Shown in pieces: positions 1-6,870 of a DNA stretch of 32,757 nucleotides. The DNA is taken from positions 1 to 32,757 of the forward strand of contig DASZOC010000064.1 in assembly GCA_035550975.1 (NCBI GenBank). The letters are read 5' to 3'. The notes under the pieces are model-generated. The model saw only the letters and a program-made list of their open reading frames with translations, had not been told where the DNA came from and searched no databases. Within the stretch, counting starts at the first letter, position 1. Every line of letters begins with the position of its first letter. This DNA is from DASZOC01 sp035550975. GTDB lineage: Bacteria > Actinomycetota > CADDZG01 > WHSQ01. The position numbers and the translations under genes were made by a program.

Positions 1-1
1 C

Positions 2-202
2 GTCTACACGAATGCGTTGTGGTTCTCCGACGAGCCGAACGAGAAGCTCCCACTGACGGGGCCGCCCGACGCTATCGCCGCGAGTCTCAAGCGGCTGAAC
101 GACCTCGGCGTGACGATGGTCGACCTCGCCGTGTTCGGGCCACCGTCGTTGATAGTCGAGACCGCCGAGCGTTTCAGCGAAGAGGTCCGTCCCCTCCTCT
201 AG
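2..202 (+). CDS. Luciferase-like (LLM class) oxidoreductase, C-terminal fragment
   Basis: The reading frame is open from the left edge, so only the last 66 residues are present. The tail contains a GPPDAIAASLKRLNDLGV-type helix followed by FGPPSLIVETAERFSEEVRPLL. This resembles the C-terminal helix region of bacterial luciferase-like, often F420-dependent, oxidoreductases, where a G-[TP]-P-[ED]-x-[IV] motif precedes 'L...G...' and a closing helix. The cofactor and substrate cannot be read from this fragment. The next gene follows after 38 nt on the same strand and may be cotranscribed. The family call rests on a short tail and is moderate. Confidence 0.55.
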   Translation, partial: VYTNALWFSDEPNEKLPLTGPPDAIAASLKRLNDLGVTMVDLAVFGPPSLIVETAERFSEEVRPLL

Positions 203-240
203 CTGGATCCGTCGAACCGCAGCGGGAGGACAACAGGCAG

Positions 241-984
241 ATGACGCGCGAGCACGACCGCATCCGGGACGAGTTCACCCGCGCCGCCCCGACGTTCTCG
301 GACCGCACCGCGGGCCGCTTCTCCTCTTTGGGGGTCGTCGCGTTCTCCGGCGCACGCGCGGGCGACACCGTGGTCGAGGTCGGTTCCGGCACGGGTGAGT
401 TCCTGAGTGAGTTCGCGCGGCACGCGGGGCTGGTCGTGGGCGTCGACCTGACGCCCGCGATGCTCGTGGAGGCCCGTTCCAGGCATCCGCGGGTCATCGG
501 CGTCAACGGCGACGGCGCGCGGCTGCCACTGCGCACACGGTCGGTGGATCTGGTTGCGAGTGCCCAGGCCCTCCATCACATAGCTCAACCCTTTCCGGTC
601 GTGCGAGAGATGCGTCGGGTGCTCAAGCGTGACGGTCGCATGCTCATCGTCGACCAGATCGCGACCGAGAAAGCCGAAGAAGCGCTCGCCATGAACGAGC
701 TGGATCTGTTGCGCGACCCCTCTCATGCCGCGTGCCGCCCCGCGTCCGCCTTGCGGATCTTGCTGGGGGCCGCGGGGCTCGTGGTGGAGAAAGAGAAGGT
801 GGTCGAGTCGGTCGGGCGCTTCTCCGACTGGATGCCGCCTCAGGAGTTCCCGAGTGATCGGGTGGCGCGCGTCCGAGCGCTGATCGCCGAAAGAGGAGGA
901 GAGACGGGCATGGACTTCCGCCGCGACGGCGATGACTGGTTGTTCACGCGCCGCAGGGTGATGCTCCTGGCCCGTCGAGCATGA
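241..984 (+). CDS. Class I SAM-dependent methyltransferase (UbiE/Methyltransf_11 type)
   Basis: This is a 247-residue soluble methyltransferase. The SAM-binding glycine motif EVGSGTG lies at residues 46-52, followed by an acidic end of strand 2 (VVGVDLTPAML) and a motif IV-like VDLVASAQALHHI. An LKRDGRMLIVDQ segment is the usual post-IV strand. The frame is open further upstream, but ATG 241 is preferred because GGGAGGA (224-230) sits 10 nt before it and the family fold begins shortly after. The acceptor substrate is unknown; the C-terminal half has no diagnostic motif. It lies directly downstream of an oxidoreductase gene, which suggests a small shared operon. Confidence 0.85.
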   Translation: MTREHDRIRDEFTRAAPTFSDRTAGRFSSLGVVAFSGARAGDTVVEVGSGTGEFLSEFARHAGLVVGVDLTPAMLVEARSRHPRVIGVNGDGARLPLRTRSVDLVASAQALHHIAQPFPVVREMRRVLKRDGRMLIVDQIATEKAEEALAMNELDLLRDPSHAACRPASALRILLGAAGLVVEKEKVVESVGRFSDWMPPQEFPSDRVARVRALIAERGGETGMDFRRDGDDWLFTRRRVMLLARRA

Positions 985-1120
985 TGTGGGTACTGCCGCT
1001 GCTCTGCGACGTGACGCGACTACAGAGAGTTTGCTTGCTCTGGAAGGAGAGTGGACAAACCGGGCGAATCCCTCACCAGCGTCCCCGCGCCCGTCGGGGG
1101 CCCGTCAAGAGGGGGTCTTG
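985..1120 (+). other. Untranslated leader of the S8 protease gene
   Basis: These 136 bases between the methyltransferase stop and the protease ATG hold no convincing gene. A GC-rich inverted repeat (CCCCG...CGGGG, about 1084-1099) lies shortly before the ribosome site. A GGAAGGAG run at 1042-1049 is only one base from a GTG in a different frame, and that frame does not look coding. I found no riboswitch consensus that I could defend. Confidence 0.3.
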
Positions 1121-2668
1121 ATGCGCGTCCGGTCGTTCCTGTCGGTCGTTGGTGCGGCGGTCGTCCTTGCCGCGCTCACGGTTGCTCCTGCCACGTCCGC
1201 TCCGGGCCAGAGCTCATCCACATACGACCAGGATCACATCCTCGTCGGCTGGGACCGCAGCTTGCCCGAGCAGGCGCGGACCGACGTGCACGCGCGCGAG
1301 GGCGGCCAGGTCGCCAACCGTCTCGAAGCCATCGACGTAGACGTCGTCGAGGTCCCCGACAACCAGGACCCGAACGAGTGGGTCGCTCGGTACCAGCGTC
1401 ATCCGCAGGTTGCATTCGCCGAGCTGAACTACCACCGCGACCTCACTTCGGTCCCTTCGGACACGCTGTTCAAGGACCAGTGGGGCTTCCACAACACCGC
1501 GCAATCTGTCACCGGAAGCTTCGTGAAGGGCGTCAGCGACTGGGATATCGACGGGCCCGAGGCCTGGGACGCCGCCTTCGGTGCCGGCACCTTCCCGTCC
1601 TCTGGCGGAACCCGCGTTGGGATCATCGATACGGGCATCGACCGCGCGCACGTCGAGCTTCTCAACAAGACGAAGGCGTGCGCATCTGCCGTGGCGTTGA
1701 TCGGAGTCGTCACTAACGGCACGTGCAGCGACGACAACCTGCACGGTACCCACGTCGCAGGTACCGTCGGCGCGGTCACCGGTAACGGTCTCGGTGTAGC
1801 GGGAACAGCCCCCGACGCGGAGTTCGCCATCTGCAAAGCGCTGAACGGCGCCGGGGTCGGCACGTCCGCGGATGTCGCCGCGTGCATCAACTGGTCCTCG
1901 AAGACCGGTGGTGCCAAGATCATCAGCATGAGCCTCGGCTCCGAAAAGGGCACCAGCACCGAGGAGCGGGCAGTCAAGGACGCATCGGCTGCAGGCGTGC
2001 TCATCATTGCTGCCGCCGGCAATGGCTACGACGCGGCGCCGAATTACCCCGCGTACTACACCGAGGTCATGTCGGTCGCTGCGTTCAACGCGGCGGGCGT
2101 CATCTCAGATTTCTCCACCTGCAACTCCGACGTCGAGATCGCGGCCCCCGGCGAGGACGTGTGGTCCACCTTCCCGGAGAACACCTACGGCGTCATCAGC
2201 GGGACGTCGATGGCGACTCCGCACGTATCGGGCGCGGCCGCTCTGATCATGTCCGAGCTCGGCCTCGACGCGGCGCAGACGCGCTCGAAGCTCAAGAACA
2301 CGGGAGTCAGTGGTTTGTCGACAGGGGGGCGCAAGGAATGCGCCTCGTATCCGGCCCTGAACCTTGCGGCTGCCATAGGAAGTGGAGGGGGCACGACGAC
2401 GCCACCGCCCAGCACGAATCCCGGGAACATCGCTGGAAGGGTGACCGATCAGAAAGCAAAGACCGCGATCTCCGGCGCGACGGTCGACTGCGGCGCTGCT
2501 GGAAGCGCGACGACGACTGCGGACGGCACCTACTCGTTGACGGGTGTTCCGGCCGGTTCGTACACCTGCACCGCCAGCGCCACCGGTTACAAGCCGAAGA
2601 GCGCGAACGTCACCGTCAGTTCCGACACGACCTCGACGTTGGACTTCGCTCTGATGAAGTCGCGCTAG
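1121..2668 (+). CDS. Secreted subtilisin-like serine protease (S8) with C-terminal carboxypeptidase-regulatory-like domain
   Basis: The 515-residue product starts with a Sec signal peptide (MRVRSFLSVVGAAVVLAAL, cleavage probably after ATSA). Residues about 38-108 look like a propeptide (ILVGWDRSLPEQ...AFAELNYHR), as in fervidolysin-type subtilases. The S8 catalytic set is complete: D170 in IIDTGID, H211 in HGTHVAGT, oxyanion N301 in AAAGNG, and S363 in SGTSMATPHVSG. After a Thr/Pro/Gly linker, residues about 436-514 form a carboxypeptidase-regulatory-like beta-sandwich (GRVTD...GATV...DGTYSLTGVPAGSYT). ATG 1121 is chosen because the signal peptide begins there and an AGAGGGGG ribosome site precedes it by 5 nt. 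It is probably an extracellular general protease. A strong terminator follows. Confidence 0.93.
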   Translation: MRVRSFLSVVGAAVVLAALTVAPATSAPGQSSSTYDQDHILVGWDRSLPEQARTDVHAREGGQVANRLEAIDVDVVEVPDNQDPNEWVARYQRHPQVAFAELNYHRDLTSVPSDTLFKDQWGFHNTAQSVTGSFVKGVSDWDIDGPEAWDAAFGAGTFPSSGGTRVGIIDTGIDRAHVELLNKTKACASAVALIGVVTNGTCSDDNLHGTHVAGTVGAVTGNGLGVAGTAPDAEFAICKALNGAGVGTSADVAACINWSSKTGGAKIISMSLGSEKGTSTEERAVKDASAAGVLIIAAAGNGYDAAPNYPAYYTEVMSVAAFNAAGVISDFSTCNSDVEIAAPGEDVWSTFPENTYGVISGTSMATPHVSGAAALIMSELGLDAAQTRSKLKNTGVSGLSTGGRKECASYPALNLAAAIGSGGGTTTPPPSTNPGNIAGRVTDQKAKTAISGATVDCGAAGSATTTADGTYSLTGVPAGSYTCTASATGYKPKSANVTVSSDTTSTLDFALMKSR

Positions 2669-2688
2669 GAACCGAGAAAGAGGCAGTG

Positions 2689-2725
2689 GAAAGAGGCGGT
2701 CCTTCGGGGCCGCCTCTTTCGTTCT
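2689..2725. terminator. Strong bidirectional hairpin terminator
   Basis: The arms at 2690-2702 and 2707-2719 pair over 13 bp with a single G-T wobble and close on a TTCG tetraloop; 2689/2720 adds one more pair. The hairpin is A-rich on the left flank and T-rich on the right (TTTCGTTCT). It sits exactly between the convergent protease and HAD phosphatase genes, so it can terminate both. Confidence 0.88.
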
Positions 2726-3554
2726 AATGCAGGAGCCGGTCGAGCATCTTTTCGAAGCGGGTCTTGCGTTGCTCGATGTTCTTGCGCTCGAGCCACGCTC
2801 CCAGCGCAACTCCCGATCCGAACAGTGCGGTGCCGCCTATCCCGGCCGGGATCCCTATGAGCAGAGCCCGCCGGCGCGTGCGGAGCTCGTGGATCGGCCA
2901 TCCCCTGGAGAACGCGATGCGCCGCAGCTCGCTCTCGGGGTTGACTGCGTGCGGGTAGCCGACCGACTCCAGCAGAGGCAGGTCGTTCATCGAGTCGGAG
3001 TAAGCGGCGCACTCCGCGAGGTCGAGGTTGTGCTCGGCTGCGACCTCGGCGACCGCTTTTGCCTTGGCCGGCCCGTGCATGATCTCGCCGACGAGGCGAC
3101 CCGTATAGAAGCCTTCTTCGTCGACCTCCGAGACCGTCGCGATGGCTCCCGTCATGTTGAGATGGCGAGCAAGCTCCTCGGCGAGCTCGATCGGGGCGGC
3201 GGTCACGAGGAACGTCAGGTCCCCGCGTTCTTGATGCCCTTCGATCACCTGGACGATGTCCTGGTAGACGCGCGGCAGGATGCGATCCTCGGCGATCTCC
3301 CGGCCCCACGACATCAGCTCTCGCTGACTGCGTCCCGCGACGAACTCCAGGGTCGACTGGCGCGTTCTCTCCATGCTGCGCTGTTGCTCGCCGTGGAGCC
3401 TGAACATCATCTGCCCCCACCCGAACCGGAGCATGTCGTGGACCCTGAACATGTCGCGTTCGTACAGTCCGCGGGCAAGCAGGAACAGGCTCGATCCCGG
3501 GATCAAGGTCCGGTCGACGTCGAAGAACGCTGCGCGGCGCGGAGCTTGGCTCAT
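2724..3554 (-). CDS. HAD-superfamily phosphatase (HAD-IB, SerB/PSPase-like) with C-terminal membrane segment
   Basis: The 276-residue protein has HAD motif I DVDRT (nucleophile D12, acid D14), motif II threonine in FLVTAAP, a motif III lysine in GPAKAKA, and motif IV YSDSMNDLPLLE. This is the HAD-IB pattern of phosphoserine phosphatase-like enzymes, which often act on phosphomonoesters or lipid phosphates. The C-terminus has a hydrophobic stretch (LLIGIPAGIGGTALFGSGVALGAWL) followed by a basic tail, so it is likely membrane-anchored. ATG 3554 is chosen because GGAGAGG precedes it by 7 nt; the ATG at 3560 would sit on top of that site. It overlaps the nitroreductase stop by 4 nt (ATGA), implying coupled translation. 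The substrate is unknown. Confidence 0.87.
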   Translation of the reverse strand: MSQAPRRAAFFDVDRTLIPGSSLFLLARGLYERDMFRVHDMLRFGWGQMMFRLHGEQQRSMERTRQSTLEFVAGRSQRELMSWGREIAEDRILPRVYQDIVQVIEGHQERGDLTFLVTAAPIELAEELARHLNMTGAIATVSEVDEEGFYTGRLVGEIMHGPAKAKAVAEVAAEHNLDLAECAAYSDSMNDLPLLESVGYPHAVNPESELRRIAFSRGWPIHELRTRRRALLIGIPAGIGGTALFGSGVALGAWLERKNIEQRKTRFEKMLDRLLH

Positions 3555-4111
3555 GACCATCCTCTCCATTCGGTGATCTCTGCGGCCGGTCTGCGTCGTG
3601 TCATGGGTCGCTCGGATTCGCCGGAGGCGAGGTAGCCCACGTAGATCAAGCCCGCGATCAGCTCGTCGGAACCGGCACCGAGATACTCCCGGACCTGGTC
3701 CATCGTCACACACGGGCCGGTCCGGATCATCGCGCCCAGTCCGAGGGCATGGGCCGCAAGCAGGACGTTCTGCATCGCCGCTCCGACTGCATAGTGCTCT
3801 TCGACCTCGACGCATTTCGGGTTGGTCAGGTGGGGCCGTTCGATGACGCAGACGATCACCGGCGCGCGGCGGGTCTTCTCGGCCAACCCCGTCGTGTCTT
3901 TGCCCGTGAGCTCTTGTCCTGCAGCCCACGCCGCGCCGAGCTCGTCGCGCGCATCGCCCGCAAGGACGACAAACCTCCATGGCTGCGTCAGGTGATGCGT
4001 CGGAGCTCGCACCGCTGCGTCGAGCAGCCGCTGTATCTGCTCGCGGTCGGGGACCTCGTCCGTCGTCCTCGCGACCGAACGACGCGTCATGATGGCTTCA
4101 TACGCTTCCAC
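3551..4111 (-). CDS. Nitroreductase-family flavoprotein
   Basis: This is a 186-residue FMN-dependent nitroreductase-fold oxidoreductase. It opens with EAYEAIMTRRSVART, the conserved FMN-phosphate-binding TRRS motif, and continues with DAAVRAPTHHLTQPWRFVVL, VGAAMQNVLLAAHALGLGAMIRTG and a C-terminal IAGLIYVGY. These are the usual landmarks of the family. The start is GTG 4111: it places the TRRS motif at the usual distance from the N-terminus, and a TATCCT -10 box lies exactly 6 nt upstream, the leaderless layout used elsewhere in this window. A longer GTG start at 4135 is possible but has no support. It is translationally coupled to the downstream HAD phosphatase. The substrate is unknown. Confidence 0.88.
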   Translation of the reverse strand: MEAYEAIMTRRSVARTTDEVPDREQIQRLLDAAVRAPTHHLTQPWRFVVLAGDARDELGAAWAAGQELTGKDTTGLAEKTRRAPVIVCVIERPHLTNPKCVEVEEHYAVGAAMQNVLLAAHALGLGAMIRTGPCVTMDQVREYLGAGSDELIAGLIYVGYLASGESERPMTRRRPAAEITEWRGWS

Positions 4112-4117
4112 CCGCGC

Positions 4118-4123
4118 AGGATA
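4118..4123 (-). promoter_or_regulatory. -10 box for leaderless nitroreductase mRNA
   Basis: TATCCT on the minus strand lies 6 nt before GTG 4111, which places the transcription start at the start codon. This box is the main reason for choosing that start. No clear -35 element is visible. Confidence 0.6.
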
Positions 4124-4140
4124 GCCATCGCGCACACGCC

Positions 4141-4146
4141 TAGACT
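4141..4146 (+). promoter_or_regulatory. -10 box for leaderless isomerase mRNA
   Basis: TAGACT lies 6 nt before GTG 4153, with no Shine-Dalgarno sequence in between. It faces away from the nitroreductase promoter, so the two divergent transcripts start about 40 nt apart. Confidence 0.65.
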
Positions 4147-4152
4147 CTCGCC

Positions 4153-4932
4153 GTGCTGATAGGTGCGATGAACTTCCCCGGGCGCTCGGTAGCCAAAGAG
4201 GTCCATCGCATCGCCGAAGACGGGTTCGACTTCGTCGACCTCACGATCGAACCGCCGGCCGCATGGACCCCCGATGGGAACCAGATCGGGCGGCTGATCG
4301 CAGACCTCGGCCTCGCCGTGGTGGGCCATACGGCGTGGTACCTGCCGATCGCCTCGGCATTCCCCGAGCTTCGGGCGACGGCGCGCGACCTGTTCAAGCG
4401 CGCGCTCGATACTTTCTCCGACGCCGGGGTCGAGCTCGTGAACATCCACCCCGACCAGAAGGTGCCGCTCCATTCGATGGCCAACCTGCGGGCGATGAAC
4501 GCGGACGCGATCGCGAACATCGCGGAGGATGCGGCAGCGCGCGGGATCCGGCTGATGGTCGAGAACCTCGACAAGGTGTTCGCGGCCCCCGGCGACCTGC
4601 AGCCGATATTCGAGCGCTGGCCGGACCTCGGATTCCACCTCGACGTCGGCCACGCGAACCTCAACCTGGGTCTGGGCGAGCCGAACCGGACCGAGGCCTT
4701 GCTCGACGCGTTCGGTGACCGCCTCGCCCACGTCCACATCTCCGACAACAGGGGAGGAGCGGCCGACCTGCACCTGCCGCTGGGGGCGGGGTCGATCGAC
4801 TGGAAGGGCCACGCCCGCCTCCTGAAGGAGCGCGGGTGGGACGCGACCGTGACGCTGGAGGTGTTCTCCCGCGATCGGGAGTACCTGCGGGCGTCGCGCC
4901 GGGCGTGGCTGCGGATCTGGAGCGAGGCGTAG
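4153..4932 (+). CDS. Sugar phosphate isomerase/epimerase-like TIM-barrel protein (AP endonuclease family 2)
   Basis: This 259-residue protein has the xylose-isomerase-like TIM-barrel signature. Likely metal ligands can be seen on successive strands: E in RLMVENLD, D and H in FHLDVGHANLNLG, H in LAHVHISDN, and E in VTLEVFS. The early strands carry FDFVDLTIE and VGHTAWYLP. The family includes sugar epimerases, inositol catabolism enzymes and endonuclease IV, and sequence alone does not pick one. The solitary context, with no sugar operon, gives no substrate. The GTG start follows a -10 box by 6 nt, so the mRNA is probably leaderless. The stop codon falls inside the loop of a terminator. Confidence 0.85.
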   Translation: MLIGAMNFPGRSVAKEVHRIAEDGFDFVDLTIEPPAAWTPDGNQIGRLIADLGLAVVGHTAWYLPIASAFPELRATARDLFKRALDTFSDAGVELVNIHPDQKVPLHSMANLRAMNADAIANIAEDAAARGIRLMVENLDKVFAAPGDLQPIFERWPDLGFHLDVGHANLNLGLGEPNRTEALLDAFGDRLAHVHISDNRGGAADLHLPLGAGSIDWKGHARLLKERGWDATVTLEVFSRDREYLRASRRAWLRIWSEA

Positions 4933-4946
4933 GTCCTCGCTTTTTT
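4921..4946 (+). terminator. Intrinsic terminator overlapping the isomerase stop codon
   Basis: AGCGAGG (4921-4927) and CCTCGCT (4935-4941) form a 7-bp stem followed by a run of six T (4941-4946). The stop codon TAG (4930-4932) lies in the loop, so the last sense codons encode half of the terminator. Confidence 0.85.
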
Positions 4947-4958
4947 GTGAGTTCTGAG

Positions 4959-4964
4959 TACTAT
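4959..4964 (+). promoter_or_regulatory. -10 box for the 56-residue protein gene
   Basis: TACTAT lies 8 nt before ATG 4973, just after the terminator. This predicts an mRNA with a leader of at most one or two bases. No ribosome site is visible. Confidence 0.6.
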
Positions 4965-4972
4965 TGTGACTT

Positions 4973-5143
4973 ATGAGGGCTAAGAAGCTCCTCACCTTGG
5001 GGCTGATCGCGTTCGGCGTCTTCTTCCTCGTGCAGGAACCGGCCGAGGCTGCTCGCCTCGTGCGGGCGACCGGCGAGACCGCGGGGGAATGGTTCGAGGC
5101 CGTCGCCACGTCGCTGACGAGGTTCGTCAAGACGCTCGTCTAG
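4973..5143 (+). CDS. 56-residue membrane microprotein
   Basis: A short frame from ATG 4973 to TAG 5141 encodes a basic N-terminus (MRAKK), one hydrophobic segment (LLTLGLIAFGVFFLV) and an amphipathic tail (RLVRATGETAGEWFEAVATSLTRFVKTLV). It could be a single-pass membrane protein or a small exported one. Codon use is GC-rich like its neighbours, and the gene has its own TACTAT box just after a terminator, which supports it being real. It lies 46 nt upstream of a PH-domain membrane protein gene. From memory, actinobacteria often have a small one-helix protein at such positions, so a functional link is possible. The function is unknown. Confidence 0.7.
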   Translation: MRAKKLLTLGLIAFGVFFLVQEPAEAARLVRATGETAGEWFEAVATSLTRFVKTLV

Positions 5144-5177
5144 CGCCCAAAGCCGACCCCTGGGAACCCCCTGAGGC

Positions 5178-5183
5178 TAGGGT
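5178..5183 (+). promoter_or_regulatory. -10 box for leaderless PH-domain gene mRNA
   Basis: TAGGGT lies 6 nt before GTG 5190, the same spacing as at 4141 and 9354. There is no Shine-Dalgarno sequence before this GTG. Confidence 0.6.
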
Positions 5184-5189
5184 CGGGTC

Positions 5190-5753
5190 GTGCCCAGATC
5201 GCGCTATCTCTCCGATGACGAGCAGGTCGTGTTCGAGGTCCGCCGCCACCTGGTCGTTCTCCTCGGACCCGCCGCAGTAGCCCTCCTCGCGATATTCCTG
5301 GCGGCCACCATCGGTTGGTTCACCAGCCCCTCGTCGGGCTCCGACTCGGTCGACCTGGTAGCGGGGGCCATCGCGCTGTTCTTCGCCGCCCGCTTCGGCT
5401 GGAAGGTCTGGCACTGGTACTCGGATCGCTTCGTCGTGACCGACCAGCGGATCTTCGAGCTCTCGGGGGTGCTCACCCGCAGGGTCGCGTCGATGCCCTT
5501 GACGAGGGTGACGGATATGACCTACCGGCGGTCTCTTCTCGGGCGCATCCTCGGCTACGGCGACCTGATCGTGGAGTCCGCGGGCCAGGACCAAGCGCTG
5601 AGCCGGATCGAGAAGCTGCCCCGCCCCGACGACTTCTACCGGACGATCACGGCGCTGGTCACCGCCGGGCTGCCCTCCCTGCTGCCAGACGAAGAAGAGC
5701 AAGCCGAGCGTGACGAGGACGATACCGGCCCCCTTCCGCGGGTGATCGTCTAG
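5190..5753 (+). CDS. PH-domain (bPH_2/DUF304) membrane protein
   Basis: The 187-residue protein starts with a short cytosolic piece, LSDDEQVVFEVRRH, typical of bacterial PH-domain membrane proteins. Two transmembrane helices follow (about residues 20-43 and 53-70). A beta-rich PH-like domain then runs from about 73 to 155 (DRFVVTDQRIFELSGVLTRR, SMPLTRVTDMTYRRS, GRILGYGDLIVESAGQ). The tail is acidic (DEEEQAERDEDD). Such proteins are membrane-associated and their molecular role is mostly unknown; some affect envelope stress or membrane properties. It sits just after a one-helix microprotein. The family assignment is good and the function is undefined. Confidence 0.85.
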   Translation: MPRSRYLSDDEQVVFEVRRHLVVLLGPAAVALLAIFLAATIGWFTSPSSGSDSVDLVAGAIALFFAARFGWKVWHWYSDRFVVTDQRIFELSGVLTRRVASMPLTRVTDMTYRRSLLGRILGYGDLIVESAGQDQALSRIEKLPRPDDFYRTITALVTAGLPSLLPDEEEQAERDEDDTGPLPRVIV

Positions 5754-5789
5754 GACTGCGGGAGGAAGGCCCCTACAAAGGGCGAATCA

Positions 5790-5816
5790 CTCCATAGGCG
5801 ACATCTATGGAGGTGG
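5790..5816 (+). promoter_or_regulatory. Hairpin sequestering the ribosome site of the secreted-protein gene
   Basis: CTCCATAG (5790-5797) and CTATGGAG (5805-5812) are perfect 8-bp arms around a 7-nt loop. The right arm overlaps the Shine-Dalgarno sequence GGAGGTGG (5809-5816) for ATG 5819. In the RNA this would hide the ribosome site; in DNA the same dyad could be an operator. Confidence 0.55.
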
Positions 5817-5818
5817 AC

Positions 5819-6334
5819 ATGAAGAAGACCCTCGCTCTGTCGATAGCGATGCTCACGGCCCTGGCCCTGTTCGGCGCTCCCGCTAGTGCCGGCAAGAAGA
5901 AGAAGGCACCGCCACCCCAAGAGGTTGAAGGCTCGATCCTGTTCCCCGCACGCCACCCCGATGGCTGCTACGCCGGCCTGCAGCGGCATTTCACCTCACT
6001 GACCGGCCAGAGCGGCATCATCGGCTATACCTTCGACGTCGAGAAGACCACCTGGAAGAAGCCGTTCAAGCTCGAGGTCACGGGAGGCTTCGGTTACGTC
6101 GACCTCGACATCGTCTACTACCTGGGCGAGTTCCACGACGCGCAAGCGTGGGTCAACGACCCATTGCCCGCTGCCCCCGCTTCGGTGACGTTCGAGGAGC
6201 GCAACGCGGATGGCGAGAAAGGTGCCGTCCCTGACGGTGCCGTCAAGGCGATCGTCTGCATGTACGCCGATGAGGCCGCCGGCACAGGACTCGGCGCCGC
6301 CTTCAAATACACCGCCGGCGCGGGAGTGAAGTAA
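5819..6334 (+). CDS. Secreted protein of unknown function, paralogue 1 of a tandem pair
   Basis: The 171-residue product has a Sec signal peptide (MKKTLALSIAMLTALALFGA, cleavage after ASA) followed by a GKKKK basic patch. I do not recognise the family. Shared with the next gene are VEGSI, a cysteine in DGCYAG, GYTFDV...KPFKLEV, EKGAVPDG, and a second cysteine in IVCMY. The two cysteines could form one disulphide after export. The C-terminus ends in an FKYTAGAGVK strand. The predicted composition is beta-rich. ATG 5819 is preferred over ATG 5807 because GGAGGTG lies just before it and codes within the longer version. The ribosome site is covered by a hairpin. The paralogue follows after 3 nt. 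Confidence 0.8.
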   Translation: MKKTLALSIAMLTALALFGAPASAGKKKKAPPPQEVEGSILFPARHPDGCYAGLQRHFTSLTGQSGIIGYTFDVEKTTWKKPFKLEVTGGFGYVDLDIVYYLGEFHDAQAWVNDPLPAAPASVTFEERNADGEKGAVPDGAVKAIVCMYADEAAGTGLGAAFKYTAGAGVK

Positions 6335-6337
6335 ACG

Positions 6338-6811
6338 ATGCGCAAGCTCGTCGCTCTCTCGGCGGCCGCGGTCATGGTCGCGGCTGCCTTCGGTGGTACG
6401 GCTGCGGCCGGGAAGAAGAAGGCAGCACATCAGCACGTCGAGGGCTCGATCGCGATCCCGCAGGGGACTCAAGGGGCGACCGGCTGCGTCTATCGTACCC
6501 ACCGCGCGTTGTACATCGCGATGGGCGAGGCCGTGAACGGCATCTTCGGATACACGTTCCAGGTCGACCCGAAGACGGTCGGGAAGCCCTTCAAGATCGA
6601 GGTCGAAGACGGTGCAGGAGTAGACATCTCCTTCTACGGCGAGCTCGGTAATGACCCCACCGCCGATGCTCCGGCCAACATGGGCTATGAAGAACCCGGT
6701 CCCGGCGGCGAGAAGGGGACGGTTCCCGAAGGGCTTCCGAACGTCTTGGTCTGCCTTACGGACGGCGCCGGAGCGGACTTCGTCTACACGGCGGGCACGG
6801 GCGTCAAGTAA
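6338..6811 (+). CDS. Secreted protein of unknown function, paralogue 2 of a tandem pair
   Basis: The 157-residue product begins with a signal peptide (MRKLVALSAAAVMVAAAFGG, cleavage near TAAA) and a GKKKAAH basic patch. It shares the order of motifs with its upstream neighbour: VEGSI, TGCVY, GYTFQV...KPFKIEV, EKGTVPEG, VLVCL and a final YTAGTGVK. The pair is therefore an old tandem duplication, with both cysteines kept and the middle diverged. It starts 3 nt after the upstream stop and is almost certainly cotranscribed and coupled. A perfect hairpin terminator follows at 6833. The function is unknown; an envelope or surface role is inference from export only. Confidence 0.8.
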   Translation: MRKLVALSAAAVMVAAAFGGTAAAGKKKAAHQHVEGSIAIPQGTQGATGCVYRTHRALYIAMGEAVNGIFGYTFQVDPKTVGKPFKIEVEDGAGVDISFYGELGNDPTADAPANMGYEEPGPGGEKGTVPEGLPNVLVCLTDGAGADFVYTAGTGVK

Positions 6812-6832
6812 CCGCCACATCCAGCTAGACCT

Positions 6833-6863
6833 AAAGGGGCGCCTTCGGGCGCCCCTTTATCTT
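6833..6863 (+). terminator. Perfect 11-bp terminator overlapping the next promoter
   Basis: AAAGGGGCGCC (6833-6843) and GGCGCCCCTTT (6848-6858) pair without mismatch around a TTCG tetraloop, followed by ATCTTT. It ends the tandem secreted-protein operon. The last T of the stem is the first base of a TATCTT -10 box (6858-6863) that lies 7 nt before ATG 6871, so terminator and promoter share sequence. Confidence 0.85.
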
Positions 6864-6870
6864 TGGGGCG

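Noticed and set aside
985..1120. Possible riboswitch in the protease leader (GGGCGAATCCC recalls part of the c-di-AMP riboswitch)
   Set aside because: Only one short block matches and no consistent pairing partner or second block was found.
1051..1716. Plus-strand frame starting GTG 1051 behind a GGAAGGAG run
   Set aside because: The spacing is one base, the translation is Arg-rich without motifs, and it overlaps the protease gene in another frame.
4112..4135. Longer nitroreductase with GTG 4135
   Set aside because: The extra residues do not fit the family N-terminus and there is no ribosome site or -10 box at the right distance, whereas GTG 4111 has both family fit and a TATCCT box 6 nt upstream.
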